DNA from: Candidatus Promineifilum breve
GTDB lineage: Bacteria; Chloroflexota; Anaerolineae; Promineifilales; Promineifilaceae
NCBI RefSeq assembly: GCF_900066015.1
Contig: NZ_LN890656.1
Span: 496,001 to 560,000 of the forward strand
Direction of reading: 5' to 3'
Length of the DNA stretch: 64,000 bases
A program made the position numbers and the translations under genes. This document shows positions 19,581 through 28,094 of the stretch, one piece after another (the stretch's first letter is position 1; the number at the start of each line of letters is the position of its first letter). The notes under the pieces are model-generated. The model ran no database searches and had not been told where the DNA came from. It worked only from the letters and a program-made list of their open reading frames with translations.

Positions 19581-19943
19581 ATGGCAGACGCAGAATCAAT
19601 CACTATCACAACCAATTGGTGGGGTTTTGATATGGTGATGAACGAAAAGTTAACCCAGGACATCATATCCGGCACCGAGACAACAGGCGTGCTTACCGGC
19701 GCAATCGTCACCGCCTTTGCGTATGCCGGAATTTTGACCGGCGGGCTGGCTTCGATAATTGGTGGCGCTTTCGCAGTGGCATTTGCCGCCAAAGTCTTTG
19801 AAATCAAGCTCGTGGATAATGGGAATGGCGTTCACTGGCCGATCACCTGGCCGCAATTGGGCTTGTTACTCGCCAGTACGGGTGGCGGTATACCGGGAGT
19901 GGTCCTGGGGATGATGGGGTGGCTACATCCGTTCCGCATGTAG
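19581..19943 (+). CDS. Small glycine-zipper membrane protein
   Basis: 120 residues with a strong AGGAGG 9 bases before the ATG. Residues about 35-72 form a long hydrophobic, Gly/Ala-rich stretch (TGVLTGAIVTAFAYAGILTG and on), followed by DNGNGVHWPITWPQ and a second Gly-rich hydrophobic segment (about 90-115). Two membrane-inserting helices with small-residue packing are likely. Such architecture is found in pore formers, bacteriocin-like peptides and small stress proteins; no family with known function is recognised. The GNGV motif shared with the upstream protein suggests the pair works together, possibly under the neighbouring SARP regulator (inference). Confidence 0.7.
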   Translation: MADAESITITTNWWGFDMVMNEKLTQDIISGTETTGVLTGAIVTAFAYAGILTGGLASIIGGAFAVAFAAKVFEIKLVDNGNGVHWPITWPQLGLLLASTGGGIPGVVLGMMGWLHPFRM

Positions 19944-19979
19944 GGGGTAGCCGGACAGTGCCCACGGCGGATGGGAGGG

Positions 19980-20104
19980 TTTAGTCCGCAGATTTCGCAG
20001 ATTGCCAGGAGCCGATTCTTTCAATCTGCCCAATCTGCCCAATCTGCGGATAAATCTCTGCCTCTTAAATCTGTGAAATCGGTGTAATCTGTGGTTTCTC
20101 TTCT
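19980..20104. repeat. Family H low-complexity repeats (AATCTGCCC / CAGATTTCGC)
   Basis: Tandem-like short words (CAGATTTCGCAGATTG, CAATCTGCCCAATCTGCCC, AAATCTGTGAAATCGGTG) with inverted-repeat potential, between the convergent small gene and dnaJ. Related text occurs at 44052-44090. Confidence 0.7.
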
Positions 20105-21127
20105 TTAATTATCCCGTAGTTCCCGCCACTGCCGGACAAGCTCTTTCTCTTCATCCCCCAGCTTCCTGGGCAGTTCGATAGCCACGGTCACGTACAGGTC
20201 GCCGCGCTCATCCGGCTGGCGCAGCTTGGGCATCCCCAGCTTCGTCAGCCGGAACACCTTGCCGTTGGACGTGCCCTCCGGGATGGTCAGGTTCACCGAC
20301 TTATCCAGCGCCGGCACACTGACCTTGCCGCCCAGCAGCGCCGTGAACAGGTCAATGGGCAGCGTCAGGCGCAGGTCGTCGCCGTCCCGTTCGTAGACGG
20401 CATGGGGCAGCACCTCGACCTTCAGGTACAGGTCGCCGGCGCGGCCGTCGCCGCCCCCGCCCTGGCCGCTCAGACGCACTTTGGAGCCGGTGCGCACGCC
20501 GCGCGGGATTTTGGCCTCCACGCGCTTGCCGTGTTCCCACTGCAAGGTGCGCGCCGTGCCCTGGAACGCCTCCTCCAGCGTCACCTGGATGGGGTGCTCC
20601 TGATCCAGCATAGCCGGCTGGCCGCGGCCGAGGTTGCCGAACGGGTCATCGCCGCCGGCCGAACTGAACGAGCCGCCAAAGCCGGGGCGCGAGCTGCCTG
20701 CTGTCCGACCGCCCATCGCCCCGAACAGCGTCTCGAAGAAATCGGAGAAGCCGCCGCCGCCCGCGCCGCGGCCGAACATCTGCTCGAACTCCTCCGGCGA
20801 GACGGTGCGATATTGCCCGCCGCCCGGCTGGCCCGCCCCGGGTTGCCCGGCTCCCCAGGCCCCCCAGTTGAAGTCCTGCGCCCGGCCGCCCGCCCCGGCG
20901 AACTGCTGCCACTCCGCGCCGAAGCGGTCATACTTGGCCCGCTTGTCCTCGTCCGACAAGACCTCGTAGGCCTCGTTGATGTCCTTGAACTTCTCCTCGG
21001 CCGCCTTGTCGCCCTGGTTCACGTCGGGATGGTGCTTGCGCGCCAGCTTGCGATAGGCTTTTTTGATGTCATCAGCGCCGGCGTTCTTCTTCACGCCCAG
21101 CGTTTTGTAGTAATCTTTATATTCCAT
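20105..21127 (-). CDS. cbpA: DnaJ-family co-chaperone, CbpA type
   Basis: 340 residues. J-domain at 1-70 ([20 protein letters not shown], with the HPD motif in [11 protein letters not shown]), a Gly/Phe-rich linker (about 75-185; [23 protein letters not shown]), then two C-terminal beta domains ([39 protein letters not shown]). No cysteine zinc-binding repeats are present, which makes it a type B (CbpA) rather than type A DnaJ. It stimulates DnaK ATP hydrolysis and delivers substrates. No dnaK or grpE neighbour is in the window; clpB lies 15 kb away. Confidence 0.95.
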   Translation of the reverse strand: MEYKDYYKTLGVKKNAGADDIKKAYRKLARKHHPDVNQGDKAAEEKFKDINEAYEVLSDEDKRAKYDRFGAEWQQFAGAGGRAQDFNWGAWGAGQPGAGQPGGGQYRTVSPEEFEQMFGRGAGGGGFSDFFETLFGAMGGRTAGSSRPGFGGSFSSAGGDDPFGNLGRGQPAMLDQEHPIQVTLEEAFQGTARTLQWEHGKRVEAKIPRGVRTGSKVRLSGQGGGGDGRAGDLYLKVEVLPHAVYERDGDDLRLTLPIDLFTALLGGKVSVPALDKSVNLTIPEGTSNGKVFRLTKLGMPKLRQPDERGDLYVTVAIELPRKLGDEEKELVRQWRELRDN

Positions 21128-21196
21128 GCGGCAAATACCCAGGCTAACTTTCTCGATGCTATTATGCCACGAACGGATCAGAATTGGGTAAGACCA

Positions 21197-21230
21197 GAAA
21201 CCGAGTTTTTTCCTGAAAACTCGGTTTCCA
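21197..21230. repeat. Family A palindrome
   Basis: GAAACCGAG (21198-21206) with CTCGGTTTC (21221-21229) around TTTTTTCCTGAAAA, in the divergent gap between the dnaJ-type gene and the hydantoinase gene. Confidence 0.9.
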
Positions 21231-21244
21231 GGTGATTATCGTAG

Positions 21245-21387
21245 GGGCGAGGCGACGGCGAATAACCTGGTCAAAACATAGAACCTCGGCTCGCCGTCGC
21301 CTCGCCCTTCTTTAGCCGTGAACGAAGAGGGTCAGGCAACCGGGAGAGAAGTATGCGCGCTTCGCAGCAACGCCTATCCCGGTTGCC
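21245..21387. repeat. Two further inverted repeats in the dnaJ-hydantoinase gap
   Basis: A perfect 17-bp inverted repeat GGGCGAGGCGACGGCGA (21245-21261) with 21291-21307, loop 29 nt, and an 11-bp repeat GGCAACCGGGA (21335-21345) with 21377-21387. Together with the family A element they fill most of the 345-bp gap; no other gene is visible there. Confidence 0.85.
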
Positions 21388-21472
21388 AGACCCCTACAAG
21401 CATTGCCGCATCTCCTTGGGATTTTGCCCATTTTGGGCGAAAATATAGGCAAACTATTGCGGAGCCAACCCC

Positions 21473-22900
21473 ATGACCACCCAATCCCCCGCCACCCCCC
21501 TCTACGACCTGGTCATCACCAACGGCACCATCGTCGCCGCCGATGCCGTCTATGACGCCGACGTGGCCGTGGTGGGCGAACGCATCGCCGCCATCGGCCA
21601 CGGCCTGCGCGGCCGGCGCGAACTATCGGCCGCCGGCTGCTACGTCATCCCCGGCGGCGTGGACATCCACGTCCACCTGGAAATGCCCATCGGCGCGTTC
21701 ACCTCGACCGATGACTTCTACCACGGCACACGGGCCGCGGCCTTCGGCGGCACCACGGCCATCGTCGATTTCGTCGAGACCCGGCCCGACGAGACGATGC
21801 TCCAGGCGCTGGCCGCCCGCCGCGCCAAAGCCGAGGGCCAGGCGGTCATCGACTACGGCCTGCACATGACCATTGGCCCGACCGACATCGCCAAGCTCGA
21901 TCAGGTGGCCGCCGCCCGCGCCGCCGGCTGCGCCAGCTTCAAGCTCTACATGGCCTACGGCCTGCGCCTGAGCGACGGCGAACTGCTCCTAGCATTGGAG
22001 GCCATCCGCGACGTGGCGGGGATGCCCGTCGTCCACGCCGAGAACTGGGACGTGATTACCACGCTCATCCGGCGCAATCTGGCCGCCGGGCGCACCGCGC
22101 CGCGCTGGCATCCGCGCAGCCGCCCGGCCGAACTGGAGGCCGAGGCCGCCGGGCGGGTCATCGACATCGCCGCCTGGGTGGGCACGCCGCTCCACATCTT
22201 CCACGTGTCGTGCGCGCCCACGGCCGAGCGCATCGCCGCGGCCAAGGCGCGTGACCTGCCCATTACCGGCGAGACCTGCCCGCAGTACCTCTATCTGACC
22301 GATGACCTGTATGACCGGCCGGGCGTCGCCGGCGCATTGCCGGTCTGCGCCCCGCCGCTGCGCCCGGCGGCCGACCGCGCCGCGCTCTGGCGGGCGCTGG
22401 CCGGCGGCGCGCTCGACCTGGTGACCACCGACCACTGCCCCTTCACCGCCGCCGAAAAAGCCACCGGGATAGCCACCGGGCAAGCCTCCGGGCAAGCCAC
22501 CGGGCTAGACGACTTCAGCCGCATCCCCGGCGGCGTCCCGTCCATTGAAAGCCGGGTGGCGCTGGTCTACGACGGGCTGGTGAATCGCGGGCTGGGCGGC
22601 GAGCGGACGGCCGCGCTGCAACGCTGGGTCGCCGTCTGCGCCACGACCCCGGCGGCGCTCATGGGCTTTACGCGCAAGGGCCGTCTGCTGCCCGGCTACG
22701 ACGCCGACATCGTAGTCTTCGACCCAAATGTTGACATAACCATTTCGCCTGAGTCGCTACACGAAACAGCCGGTTGGTCGCCCTATAGCGGCACGTCCCT
22801 GCGCGGCTGGCCGACCACGACCATCAGCCGTGGCGAAATCCTCGTGGACGACGGTGAGTGGCGCGGCGCGGCTGGGCACGGCCGCTTCGTCGCTCGATAG
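21473..22900 (+). CDS. hydA: Dihydropyrimidinase / hydantoinase
   Basis: 475 residues of the cyclic amidohydrolase family, hydrolysing the ring of dihydropyrimidines or 5-substituted hydantoins in the cytoplasm. Metal ligands are in place: GGVDIHVHLEMP (HxH, about residue 63), the carbamylated lysine in CASFKLYMAYG (about 157), HAENWD (about 190), FHVSCAP (about 245) and TTDHCPF (about 322). A 12-bp DNA repeat (four units, 22460-22507) encodes ATGI-ATGQ-ASGQ-ATGL in the loop before the DFSRIPGGVPSIESR segment, an unusual expansion near the active-site region. A family A palindrome follows the stop and may terminate transcription. Confidence 0.95.
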   Translation: MTTQSPATPLYDLVITNGTIVAADAVYDADVAVVGERIAAIGHGLRGRRELSAAGCYVIPGGVDIHVHLEMPIGAFTSTDDFYHGTRAAAFGGTTAIVDFVETRPDETMLQALAARRAKAEGQAVIDYGLHMTIGPTDIAKLDQVAAARAAGCASFKLYMAYGLRLSDGELLLALEAIRDVAGMPVVHAENWDVITTLIRRNLAAGRTAPRWHPRSRPAELEAEAAGRVIDIAAWVGTPLHIFHVSCAPTAERIAAAKARDLPITGETCPQYLYLTDDLYDRPGVAGALPVCAPPLRPAADRAALWRALAGGALDLVTTDHCPFTAAEKATGIATGQASGQATGLDDFSRIPGGVPSIESRVALVYDGLVNRGLGGERTAALQRWVAVCATTPAALMGFTRKGRLLPGYDADIVVFDPNVDITISPESLHETAGWSPYSGTSLRGWPTTTISRGEILVDDGEWRGAAGHGRFVAR

Positions 22901-22908
22901 ATGCTCCC

Positions 22909-23028
22909 CGAAACCGAGTTTTTTCCTGAAAACTCGGTTTCTTTCTTACCAACGATCTCCTCGCGAAACCATACTACGGTGGGTATGGTCAGAGAGAAAC
23001 CGAGTTTTCAAGAAAAAACTCGGTTTCT
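22909..23028. repeat. Two family A palindromes after the hydantoinase gene
   Basis: Copies at 22909-22942 and 22994-23028. The first follows the hydantoinase stop by 8 bp and is followed by TTTCTT, so it could serve as terminator. Confidence 0.9.
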
Positions 23029-23244
23029 TGAGCCGGCTTTAAGCCACAATCAGCCCCCCTTAAAGTCGCGCGGGCATTTGATGGGCTATCCTGTCTTTGT
23101 CATCAGCGCAGCACCACTGCCGCGCTACAGAGAGACCCGCACCCCGAACTGCGTTTAAGTCTCCGTACCCATCTTTCTGTCGCTCATCGTCGTCGCGCTG
23201 ATGACTTTTTAATTCATTGACCAGTGTTGCACCGTCGCGCCTGG

Positions 23245-23453
23245 CCACCACCTCTGGGGGATTGCTTTTGGTGGGGACCCTTCGGGGAGCATGACCGGGA
23301 TCGTTACCTAAACGACCCCGGTCGTGCTGGAGTAAAGCCGAATCATCTACCGGCACAGACGGACGCCGGTCTCTGGAGCGCGGGCCGCGCGGATCGAGTA
23401 GGAGCAGGAGAAAGGGGCATCGTATTGTTAGTTGCTCCCAACTCGATCCGCGC
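23245..23453. ncRNA. Candidate structured noncoding region (four consecutive stems)
   Basis: The 23043-23473 interval lacks a convincing gene but contains ordered stems: CCACCA (23245) with TGGTGG-like 23269-23274; GCATGACCGGG...CCCGGTCGTGC (23289-23327, 17-bp arms with one mismatch); ACCGGC (23349-23354) with GCCGGT (23365-23370); and GCGCGGATCGAGT (23387-23399) with 23441-23453, enclosing GGAGCA/TGCTCC. I do not recognise tmRNA, RNase P, 6S or SRP RNA. It may be a structured RNA or a pile-up of palindromic repeats. Confidence 0.35.
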
Positions 23454-23473
23454 CGCACGCGCTCTATTGTTTT

Positions 23474-23517
23474 GACCTGACAGGTTGGTGGACTTCCGTC
23501 CGCCAACCTGTCAGGTC
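23474..23517. repeat. Family D palindrome
   Basis: GACCTGACAGGTTGG...CCAACCTGTCAGGTC hairpin with GGAC/GTCC extending the stem; a half copy (AAACCTGTCAAGTCT) follows at 23525. It lies directly upstream of the response regulator gene. Confidence 0.9.
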
Positions 23518-23557
23518 TTTCAAGTAAACCTGTCAAGTCTCACTGGATTGCGCTAGA

Positions 23558-24274
23558 ATGATGGACATGGCCCGCCACATCCTCATCGTCGATGACGACG
23601 CCCTCATGCGCCGCAGTGTCAGTCTGCATCTGGAGCAGAACGGCTACCGCGCCGGCACCGCCGCCACCGCCGAAGACGCCCTGGCCTTGGCCCGCCGTGA
23701 CCGGCCCGACCTCATCCTGCTCGACATCGGCCTGCCGGGCATGGACGGCCTGCAAGCCATCCGCCACTTCCAGCGCGACATGGACGACGTGCCGGTCATC
23801 TTCGTCACCGCCCGCCGCCGCGAACTGGATACCATCCTGGGGCTGGAAATGGGGGCCGACGATTACATCACCAAGCCGTTCAATCTCGACATCCTGCTGG
23901 CCCACGTCAAGGCCATTTTGCGCCGCGCCGAGCGGGGCGCCACCGGCCAGCCACCGCCCGACGCGCTGATCGTCGGCGATCTCCACATCGACCCGGCCGC
24001 CCACGAAGTGACCATCGACGGCCGTCCCATCGCCCTGACGGCCAAGGAGTTCGCCGTGCTCCACACCCTGGCCCTCGACGCCGGCAAAGTCGTCAGCACC
24101 GAGGACATCCTCAGCCGCGTCTGGGGCGCGGAGTTCATGGGCGAACCGCAAGTGGTCTACGTCAACATCCGCTGGCTGCGCGAGAAGATTGAGACCGACC
24201 CCAACCAGCCGCGCCGTATCATCAACGTGCGCGGTGTCGGCTACAAGCTCATCCCCAACACCCCACCCGGCTGA
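23558..24274 (+). CDS. OmpR/PhoB-family response regulator
   Basis: 238 residues. Receiver domain at 1-125 with the acidic pair in ILIVDDDAL, phosphoacceptor Asp56 in LLDIGLPG, the T/S switch in IFVTARRR and the conserved lysine in YITKPFN. A winged-helix DNA-binding domain at 140-232 has the LTAKEFAVLHTLAL and YVNIRWLREKIE segments. An alternative start at 23567 would remove three residues. The histidine kinase gene begins 13 bp after the stop, so the pair forms a two-component system that regulates unknown targets. Confidence 0.95.
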   Translation: MMDMARHILIVDDDALMRRSVSLHLEQNGYRAGTAATAEDALALARRDRPDLILLDIGLPGMDGLQAIRHFQRDMDDVPVIFVTARRRELDTILGLEMGADDYITKPFNLDILLAHVKAILRRAERGATGQPPPDALIVGDLHIDPAAHEVTIDGRPIALTAKEFAVLHTLALDAGKVVSTEDILSRVWGAEFMGEPQVVYVNIRWLREKIETDPNQPRRIINVRGVGYKLIPNTPPG

Positions 24275-24287
24275 CGCAAAATCGATC

Positions 24288-25679
24288 ATGCGCACCCTTC
24301 GCGGCCGTTTCGTCCTCAGCCACATCCTGCCCTTCCTGGTCATCTTCCCCCTGGCCGGGCTGATTTTGCTCTACCTCATCGAGGCCCAGGTCATGCTCGT
24401 GCACCTGTCGGACGATCTTCAGGAGCGGGCCACGCTGATCGCCGCCGCCGTGGCCCAGCAGCCGGAAACGCTCACCAATGGCCCGGCCGCCGCAGAATTT
24501 CTGGCCGACATCGGCCCGCTGGTCGAGGGGGAAATCTATTTGATGCAGACTGACGGCCGGGTCATCGCCGCCCGATTGGCCGACGACGCCGCGTCCGACC
24601 CGCCGGCCGTCGGGGCCGACAGTGGCGCGGTGTATGTGTCCGTCGAAAATGGCCTGCTGGCCCAGGAAGGGGAAGCGCTGGCCCCGGTCATTGACGTCAA
24701 CGAACAGATCATCGGGCTGGTGGGCGTCCACGAATCGCTGGGCGGGCTGGCCTCGTCGTTCAACCGGCTGCGCGGGCTGGTGCTGCTGACGATTATGGGC
24801 GGCATGGTGTTGGGGGCACTGTTCGGCTACACGCTGGCCCGCCGGCTGGAACGGCCCATCGGCCGCACCGCCGCCGCCGTGGCCGGCATCGCCACCGGCG
24901 ATCAGACCGAGCCGATCCACCCCGAAGGCCCGGCCGAAGTGCAGCGGCTGGCGGCGGCCGTCAATTCGCTCACCGCCCGCTTGCAGGCGTTGGAAGAGAT
25001 GCGCCGCCGCTCGTTCGCCAATATCGTCCACGAACTGGGCCGGCCGCTGGGCGCGGTGCTGGCCGCCGTCCAGGTGTTGCGCGGCGACGCGGGCGGCGAC
25101 CCGGCCGTGCGCGATGAACTGCTGGCCGGGGTGCACAAGGAGCTGACGGCGATGGAGCCGCTGCTCGATGACCTGTCGCAGCTCCACGCCGACGCCACCG
25201 GCCGCCGCCGCCTCGACCGGCGCACGGTGGACGTAGCCGCCTGGCTGACGGGCATCCTGCCCCCCTGGCGCGAGGCGGCGGCGGCCAAGGGGCTGGTCTG
25301 GGCGGCCGAGATTCCGCCCGACCTGCCGCCGGCCGACATCGACGCGCCGCGCATGGCCCAGGTGGTGGGCAATCTGCTTAGCAATGCCATCAAATACACC
25401 GCCACCGGCGGCGTGGCCGTGTCGGCCACGGCCGGGGACGGGGCCATCCGCATCGCCGTGGCCGACACCGGGCCGGGCATCCCCGCCGCCGAACAGGCGC
25501 AGGTCTTCGAACCGTTCTATCGCGGCGCGGCGGCGCGCACGACCGAGGGGCTGGGCGTGGGCCTGGCCATCGCCCGCAGCCTGACCGAAGCCCACGGCGG
25601 CCGCCTGACAGTTGACAGCGCGCCCGGGCGGGGGAGCGTCTTTACGATTGATCTGCCAATAATGAATTATGAAGGATGA
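24288..25679 (+). CDS. Sensor histidine kinase
   Basis: 463 residues from ATG 24288, chosen because it follows the regulator by 13 bp and gives a standard N-terminal membrane anchor; the longer frame overlaps the regulator. TM1 about 10-32, periplasmic sensor about 33-160, TM2 about 162-185 (LVLLTIMGGMVLGALFGYTL), HAMP 186-238, HisKA with His248 in a variant H-box HELGRPLGAV, and HATPase with the N box NLLSNAIKYT, G1 VADTGPGI and G2 GLGVGLAIA. It autophosphorylates and passes phosphate to the adjacent regulator. The last codons (NYEG-stop) lie inside a 70-bp perfect palindrome. Confidence 0.94.
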   Translation: MRTLRGRFVLSHILPFLVIFPLAGLILLYLIEAQVMLVHLSDDLQERATLIAAAVAQQPETLTNGPAAAEFLADIGPLVEGEIYLMQTDGRVIAARLADDAASDPPAVGADSGAVYVSVENGLLAQEGEALAPVIDVNEQIIGLVGVHESLGGLASSFNRLRGLVLLTIMGGMVLGALFGYTLARRLERPIGRTAAAVAGIATGDQTEPIHPEGPAEVQRLAAAVNSLTARLQALEEMRRRSFANIVHELGRPLGAVLAAVQVLRGDAGGDPAVRDELLAGVHKELTAMEPLLDDLSQLHADATGRRRLDRRTVDVAAWLTGILPPWREAAAAKGLVWAAEIPPDLPPADIDAPRMAQVVGNLLSNAIKYTATGGVAVSATAGDGAIRIAVADTGPGIPAAEQAQVFEPFYRGAAARTTEGLGVGLAIARSLTEAHGGRLTVDSAPGRGSVFTIDLPIMNYEG

Positions 25680-25731
25680 ATTATGAATGAAGAGCGCGCT
25701 CTTCATTCATAATTCATCCTTCATAATTCAT
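25662..25731. terminator. 70-bp perfect palindrome, bidirectional terminator candidate
   Basis: Arms 25662-25696 and 25697-25731 are perfectly complementary with no spacer (centre GAGCG/CGCTC, arms ATGAATTATGAAGGATGAAT and on). It lies between the convergent kinase and P450 genes and includes the kinase stop codon. The arms are built from a shorter repeat, ATGAATTATGAAGG. Confidence 0.85.
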
Positions 25732-25740
25732 CCTTCCGAA

Positions 25741-27081
25741 TTATCTCCGCCGGTAACGAATGATCGTCGGCGCCGGCCGATTCGCTCCCGTGCCGCGCTG
25801 CACGGCCGGCCGCGTCGTCACCAGTTCCAGATCGAACTGCTGCAACAGCAGCGTCGAGATAATGGCGATCTCGTTGTTGGCGAAATTCATGCCCAGGCAC
25901 TTGTGGCCGCCGCCGCCGAAGCCGATCAGACTGAAGCGGTCGGACTTGTCCTCTTCGCGGCCGGGGGCGAAGCGCAGCGGGTCGTAGAAGTCCGGCTCGG
26001 TGAAGACCTCGGACATGCGGTGGGCGATCTCGCCCGCCACCTGCACCTTCCAGCCGGCGGGGATGTGGTAGCCGCCGAGGTCGAGGGCCTCATCCACGTC
26101 GCGCATCAGCATGTCGGCCGACGGCCGCAGCCGCTCGGTCTCGGTGACGGCGTAGTTCATGTGGCTCAGCGCGTGCAGCCCGCGGCCGTCGAGCGCTTTG
26201 CCACGTGGGGCCAGGCGGTCGATCTCCTCGCGCACCACGGCCAGATACTCCGGGTGTTGCAGCAGCAGGATCACGTTCCAGGCCGCCTGCCCGGCCGTCG
26301 TCTCGTGCCCGGCGAACATCAGCCCCAGCATCAGGTTCAGCAGGACTTCATCCTCTAATGGCTGGTCGGTATCGTTGTAGCGGGCGTTGACGAAATCCTG
26401 CAAGAAGTCATTGTAGGCGGTGGGGTTTTCCCGGCGCTCTTCCAGGATCGGCTCCAGCATGGCCGCCATCTTGACCTTGGCCCGGTCGCGCCGCCAGAAT
26501 TTGGGCAGCGGCAAGTTGGGCGGCAGGATGGGATCGAGCGCCTTGCCCAGATCGGCGTAGAGCGCCCAGAACTCCGGGCCGATCTCCTCCTGGAAGCGCG
26601 GCCCCATGAGGGCGTGGGCGGCGATCTCCTGGGCCAGCCGGCTCATCACCTCGACCACCTCGAATTCACCTTCATCGTCCAGCGTATCGAGCCACTTCTG
26701 GGCTTCCAATTGCATCACGGCCAGATAGTGGGCCATCTTCTCGCGCCGGAAGGCCTGGGTGATAAACGGCCGCTGGCGGAGGTACTCGTCGTGTCCGGCG
26801 ATGAAGAACACCTCGCCGAACGTGGCCCGCAAGAATTCATACGTCGTGCCGATGTTGAGCTTCTTGTCCGTCTCCATGAAGAACGTCTTGTGGAATTCCG
26901 GCCCCAGCAGCACGGCCACGTTTTGCGGGCCGAGCTTGACGGTGAAGATGTTGCCGTGCTCCTTCTGGCCGCGCATCACGATCCCTGGACGGTTGCGGCT
27001 GAACTCCAACAAGTGCCCGATGCCCGGCAGTGCGCCGGATACCACGGGCGGGGTTTTCAGTGTGACTGCTTCCTTTTCCAT
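25741..27081 (-). CDS. Cytochrome P450
   Basis: 446 residues, a complete soluble-type bacterial P450. I-helix oxygen-binding motif FAGHETTAG (about 266-274), K-helix ExxR in ETERLRP, PERF-like region FYDPLRFAPGR, and heme loop FGGGGHKCLG with the thiolate Cys395. The N-terminus (PPVVSGALPGIGHLLEFSRN) and the SLIGFGGGGHKC signature resemble the CYP51-like clan, so sterol or other lipid oxidation is conceivable, but the substrate cannot be deduced. No ferredoxin gene is adjacent. The TetR-type regulator upstream on the same strand may control it. Confidence 0.95.
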   Translation of the reverse strand: MEKEAVTLKTPPVVSGALPGIGHLLEFSRNRPGIVMRGQKEHGNIFTVKLGPQNVAVLLGPEFHKTFFMETDKKLNIGTTYEFLRATFGEVFFIAGHDEYLRQRPFITQAFRREKMAHYLAVMQLEAQKWLDTLDDEGEFEVVEVMSRLAQEIAAHALMGPRFQEEIGPEFWALYADLGKALDPILPPNLPLPKFWRRDRAKVKMAAMLEPILEERRENPTAYNDFLQDFVNARYNDTDQPLEDEVLLNLMLGLMFAGHETTAGQAAWNVILLLQHPEYLAVVREEIDRLAPRGKALDGRGLHALSHMNYAVTETERLRPSADMLMRDVDEALDLGGYHIPAGWKVQVAGEIAHRMSEVFTEPDFYDPLRFAPGREEDKSDRFSLIGFGGGGHKCLGMNFANNEIAIISTLLLQQFDLELVTTRPAVQRGTGANRPAPTIIRYRRR

Positions 27082-27103
27082 TGCTTAATTCTCCTTTGCG
27101 CCT

Positions 27104-27254
27104 CGAAACCGGGTTTTTTCTTGAAAACCCGGTTTCTAGCCGCCTTGTTAGTCCGCGCGTCCCGAAACCGAGTTTTTTCTTGAAAACCCGGTTTCTAGCC
27201 GCATTGTAGTCGCGCCCTTAGAAACCGAGTTTTCAGGAAAAAACTCGGTTTCCA
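27104..27254. repeat. Three family A palindromes in tandem
   Basis: Copies at 27104-27138, 27163-27197 and 27219-27254 between the TetR stop and the P450 start. The first two have variant GGGTTTT/AAAACCC centres (mixed AACCGGG and AACCGAG arms), showing sequence drift within the family. Confidence 0.9.
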
Positions 27255-27299
27255 GAGACGCAGATTGTCAAAATGGGGCAGCTCCCCCGACCAACGGCT

Positions 27300-27887
27300 C
27301 TAGGCCATTTCAACCGCCCCCAACGTCACTGCCGCCGCGCGCTCCAGCATCCCCCGCTCGGGATAAACCACGGCCAACATCGCCAGACTATACAGCCCCA
27401 TCATCACTGAATGGGCCAAATCGAGCGGCGCGAACCGGGATGACAGTTCGCCGCCGGCCTGGGCCGAGGCCAGCCGCCCGGCCAGCAGCGCGCCGATATC
27501 GTCGAAGTGGGCGCGCAATTGGGCCGTCACCGCCGGGTCGCGCCCGCCAAGTTCGATGGCCGCGTTCAGAGTGAATGAGCCGCGCCGGCCGTTATCGACC
27601 AGCAACGTGTCGATGGTCGTGGCGAATAGCTCGGCCAGCAGCAGGCGCAACGGCCGCGGCTCGGCCAGGATGGCGGCGAACTCGGCCCGCTCTTGCGCCC
27701 GGTAGCGCTCCAGGGCAGCCAGATAGATGTCGCGCTTGTCGCCATAGGTGGCATACAGGCTGCTGCTGCTGATGCCCGCCCCCACCATCAGGTCGCGCAC
27801 CGAGGTGGCCTCGAACCCTTGTTGCCAGAATACCGACAGCGCTCGGTCGAGGGTTTGCGCTTCGTCGAACATTTTCGTGCGGGCCAT
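27300..27887 (-). CDS. TetR/AcrR family regulator
   Basis: 195 residues from ATG 27887; this start gives the usual MARTKMFDEAQTLDRALSVF beginning, whereas a start at 27923 would run through the operator. Helix-turn-helix at about 25-48: FEATSVRDLMVGAGISSSSL followed by YATYGDKRDIY. The C-terminal ligand domain (60-195) includes FTLNAAIELGGRDP. It probably represses itself and perhaps the downstream P450 gene through the palindrome at 27906. Ligand unknown. Confidence 0.92.
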   Translation of the reverse strand: MARTKMFDEAQTLDRALSVFWQQGFEATSVRDLMVGAGISSSSLYATYGDKRDIYLAALERYRAQERAEFAAILAEPRPLRLLLAELFATTIDTLLVDNGRRGSFTLNAAIELGGRDPAVTAQLRAHFDDIGALLAGRLASAQAGGELSSRFAPLDLAHSVMMGLYSLAMLAVVYPERGMLERAAAVTLGAVEMA

Positions 27888-27905
27888 GCCGCTAGTGTAG
27901 CATAT

Positions 27906-27923
27906 TTGGAACGATCGTTTCAA
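27906..27923. promoter_or_regulatory. TetR-type operator palindrome
   Basis: TTGGAACGATCGTTTCAA, an 18-bp palindrome with one mismatched pair, lies 18 bp upstream of the TetR start codon, as expected for autoregulation. Confidence 0.6.
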
Positions 27924-27993
27924 TATTACTGACCGGATATTTAGAATCGGGATTGGTGTATAATTGATTAATCAGTCACACAACGATTCTGAG

Positions 27994-28069
27994 GTTCGTA
28001 GTCAGCAACTTTAGTTGCGTTCTTGAGCGCCATCTCTGAAGAACGCAACTAAAGTTGCTGACTACGAAC
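27994..28069. repeat. Family B palindrome (perfect 31-bp arms)
   Basis: GTTCGTAGTCAGCAACTTTA... (27994-28024) pairs perfectly with 28039-28069 across 14 nt. This is the best preserved family B copy in the window. Confidence 0.95.
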
Positions 28070-28094
28070 GGCTGTTGGTGGACAGGAGGCGAGG

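Noticed and set aside
19581-19943. Pediocin-like bacteriocin (GNGV motif)
   Set aside because: The motif lies near the middle, lacks the following Cys pair, and there is no double-glycine leader or immunity or export gene.
23060-23536. 158-codon frame on the minus strand in the hydantoinase-response regulator gap
   Set aside because: It runs through palindromes and has no domain or ribosome site; treated as noncoding.
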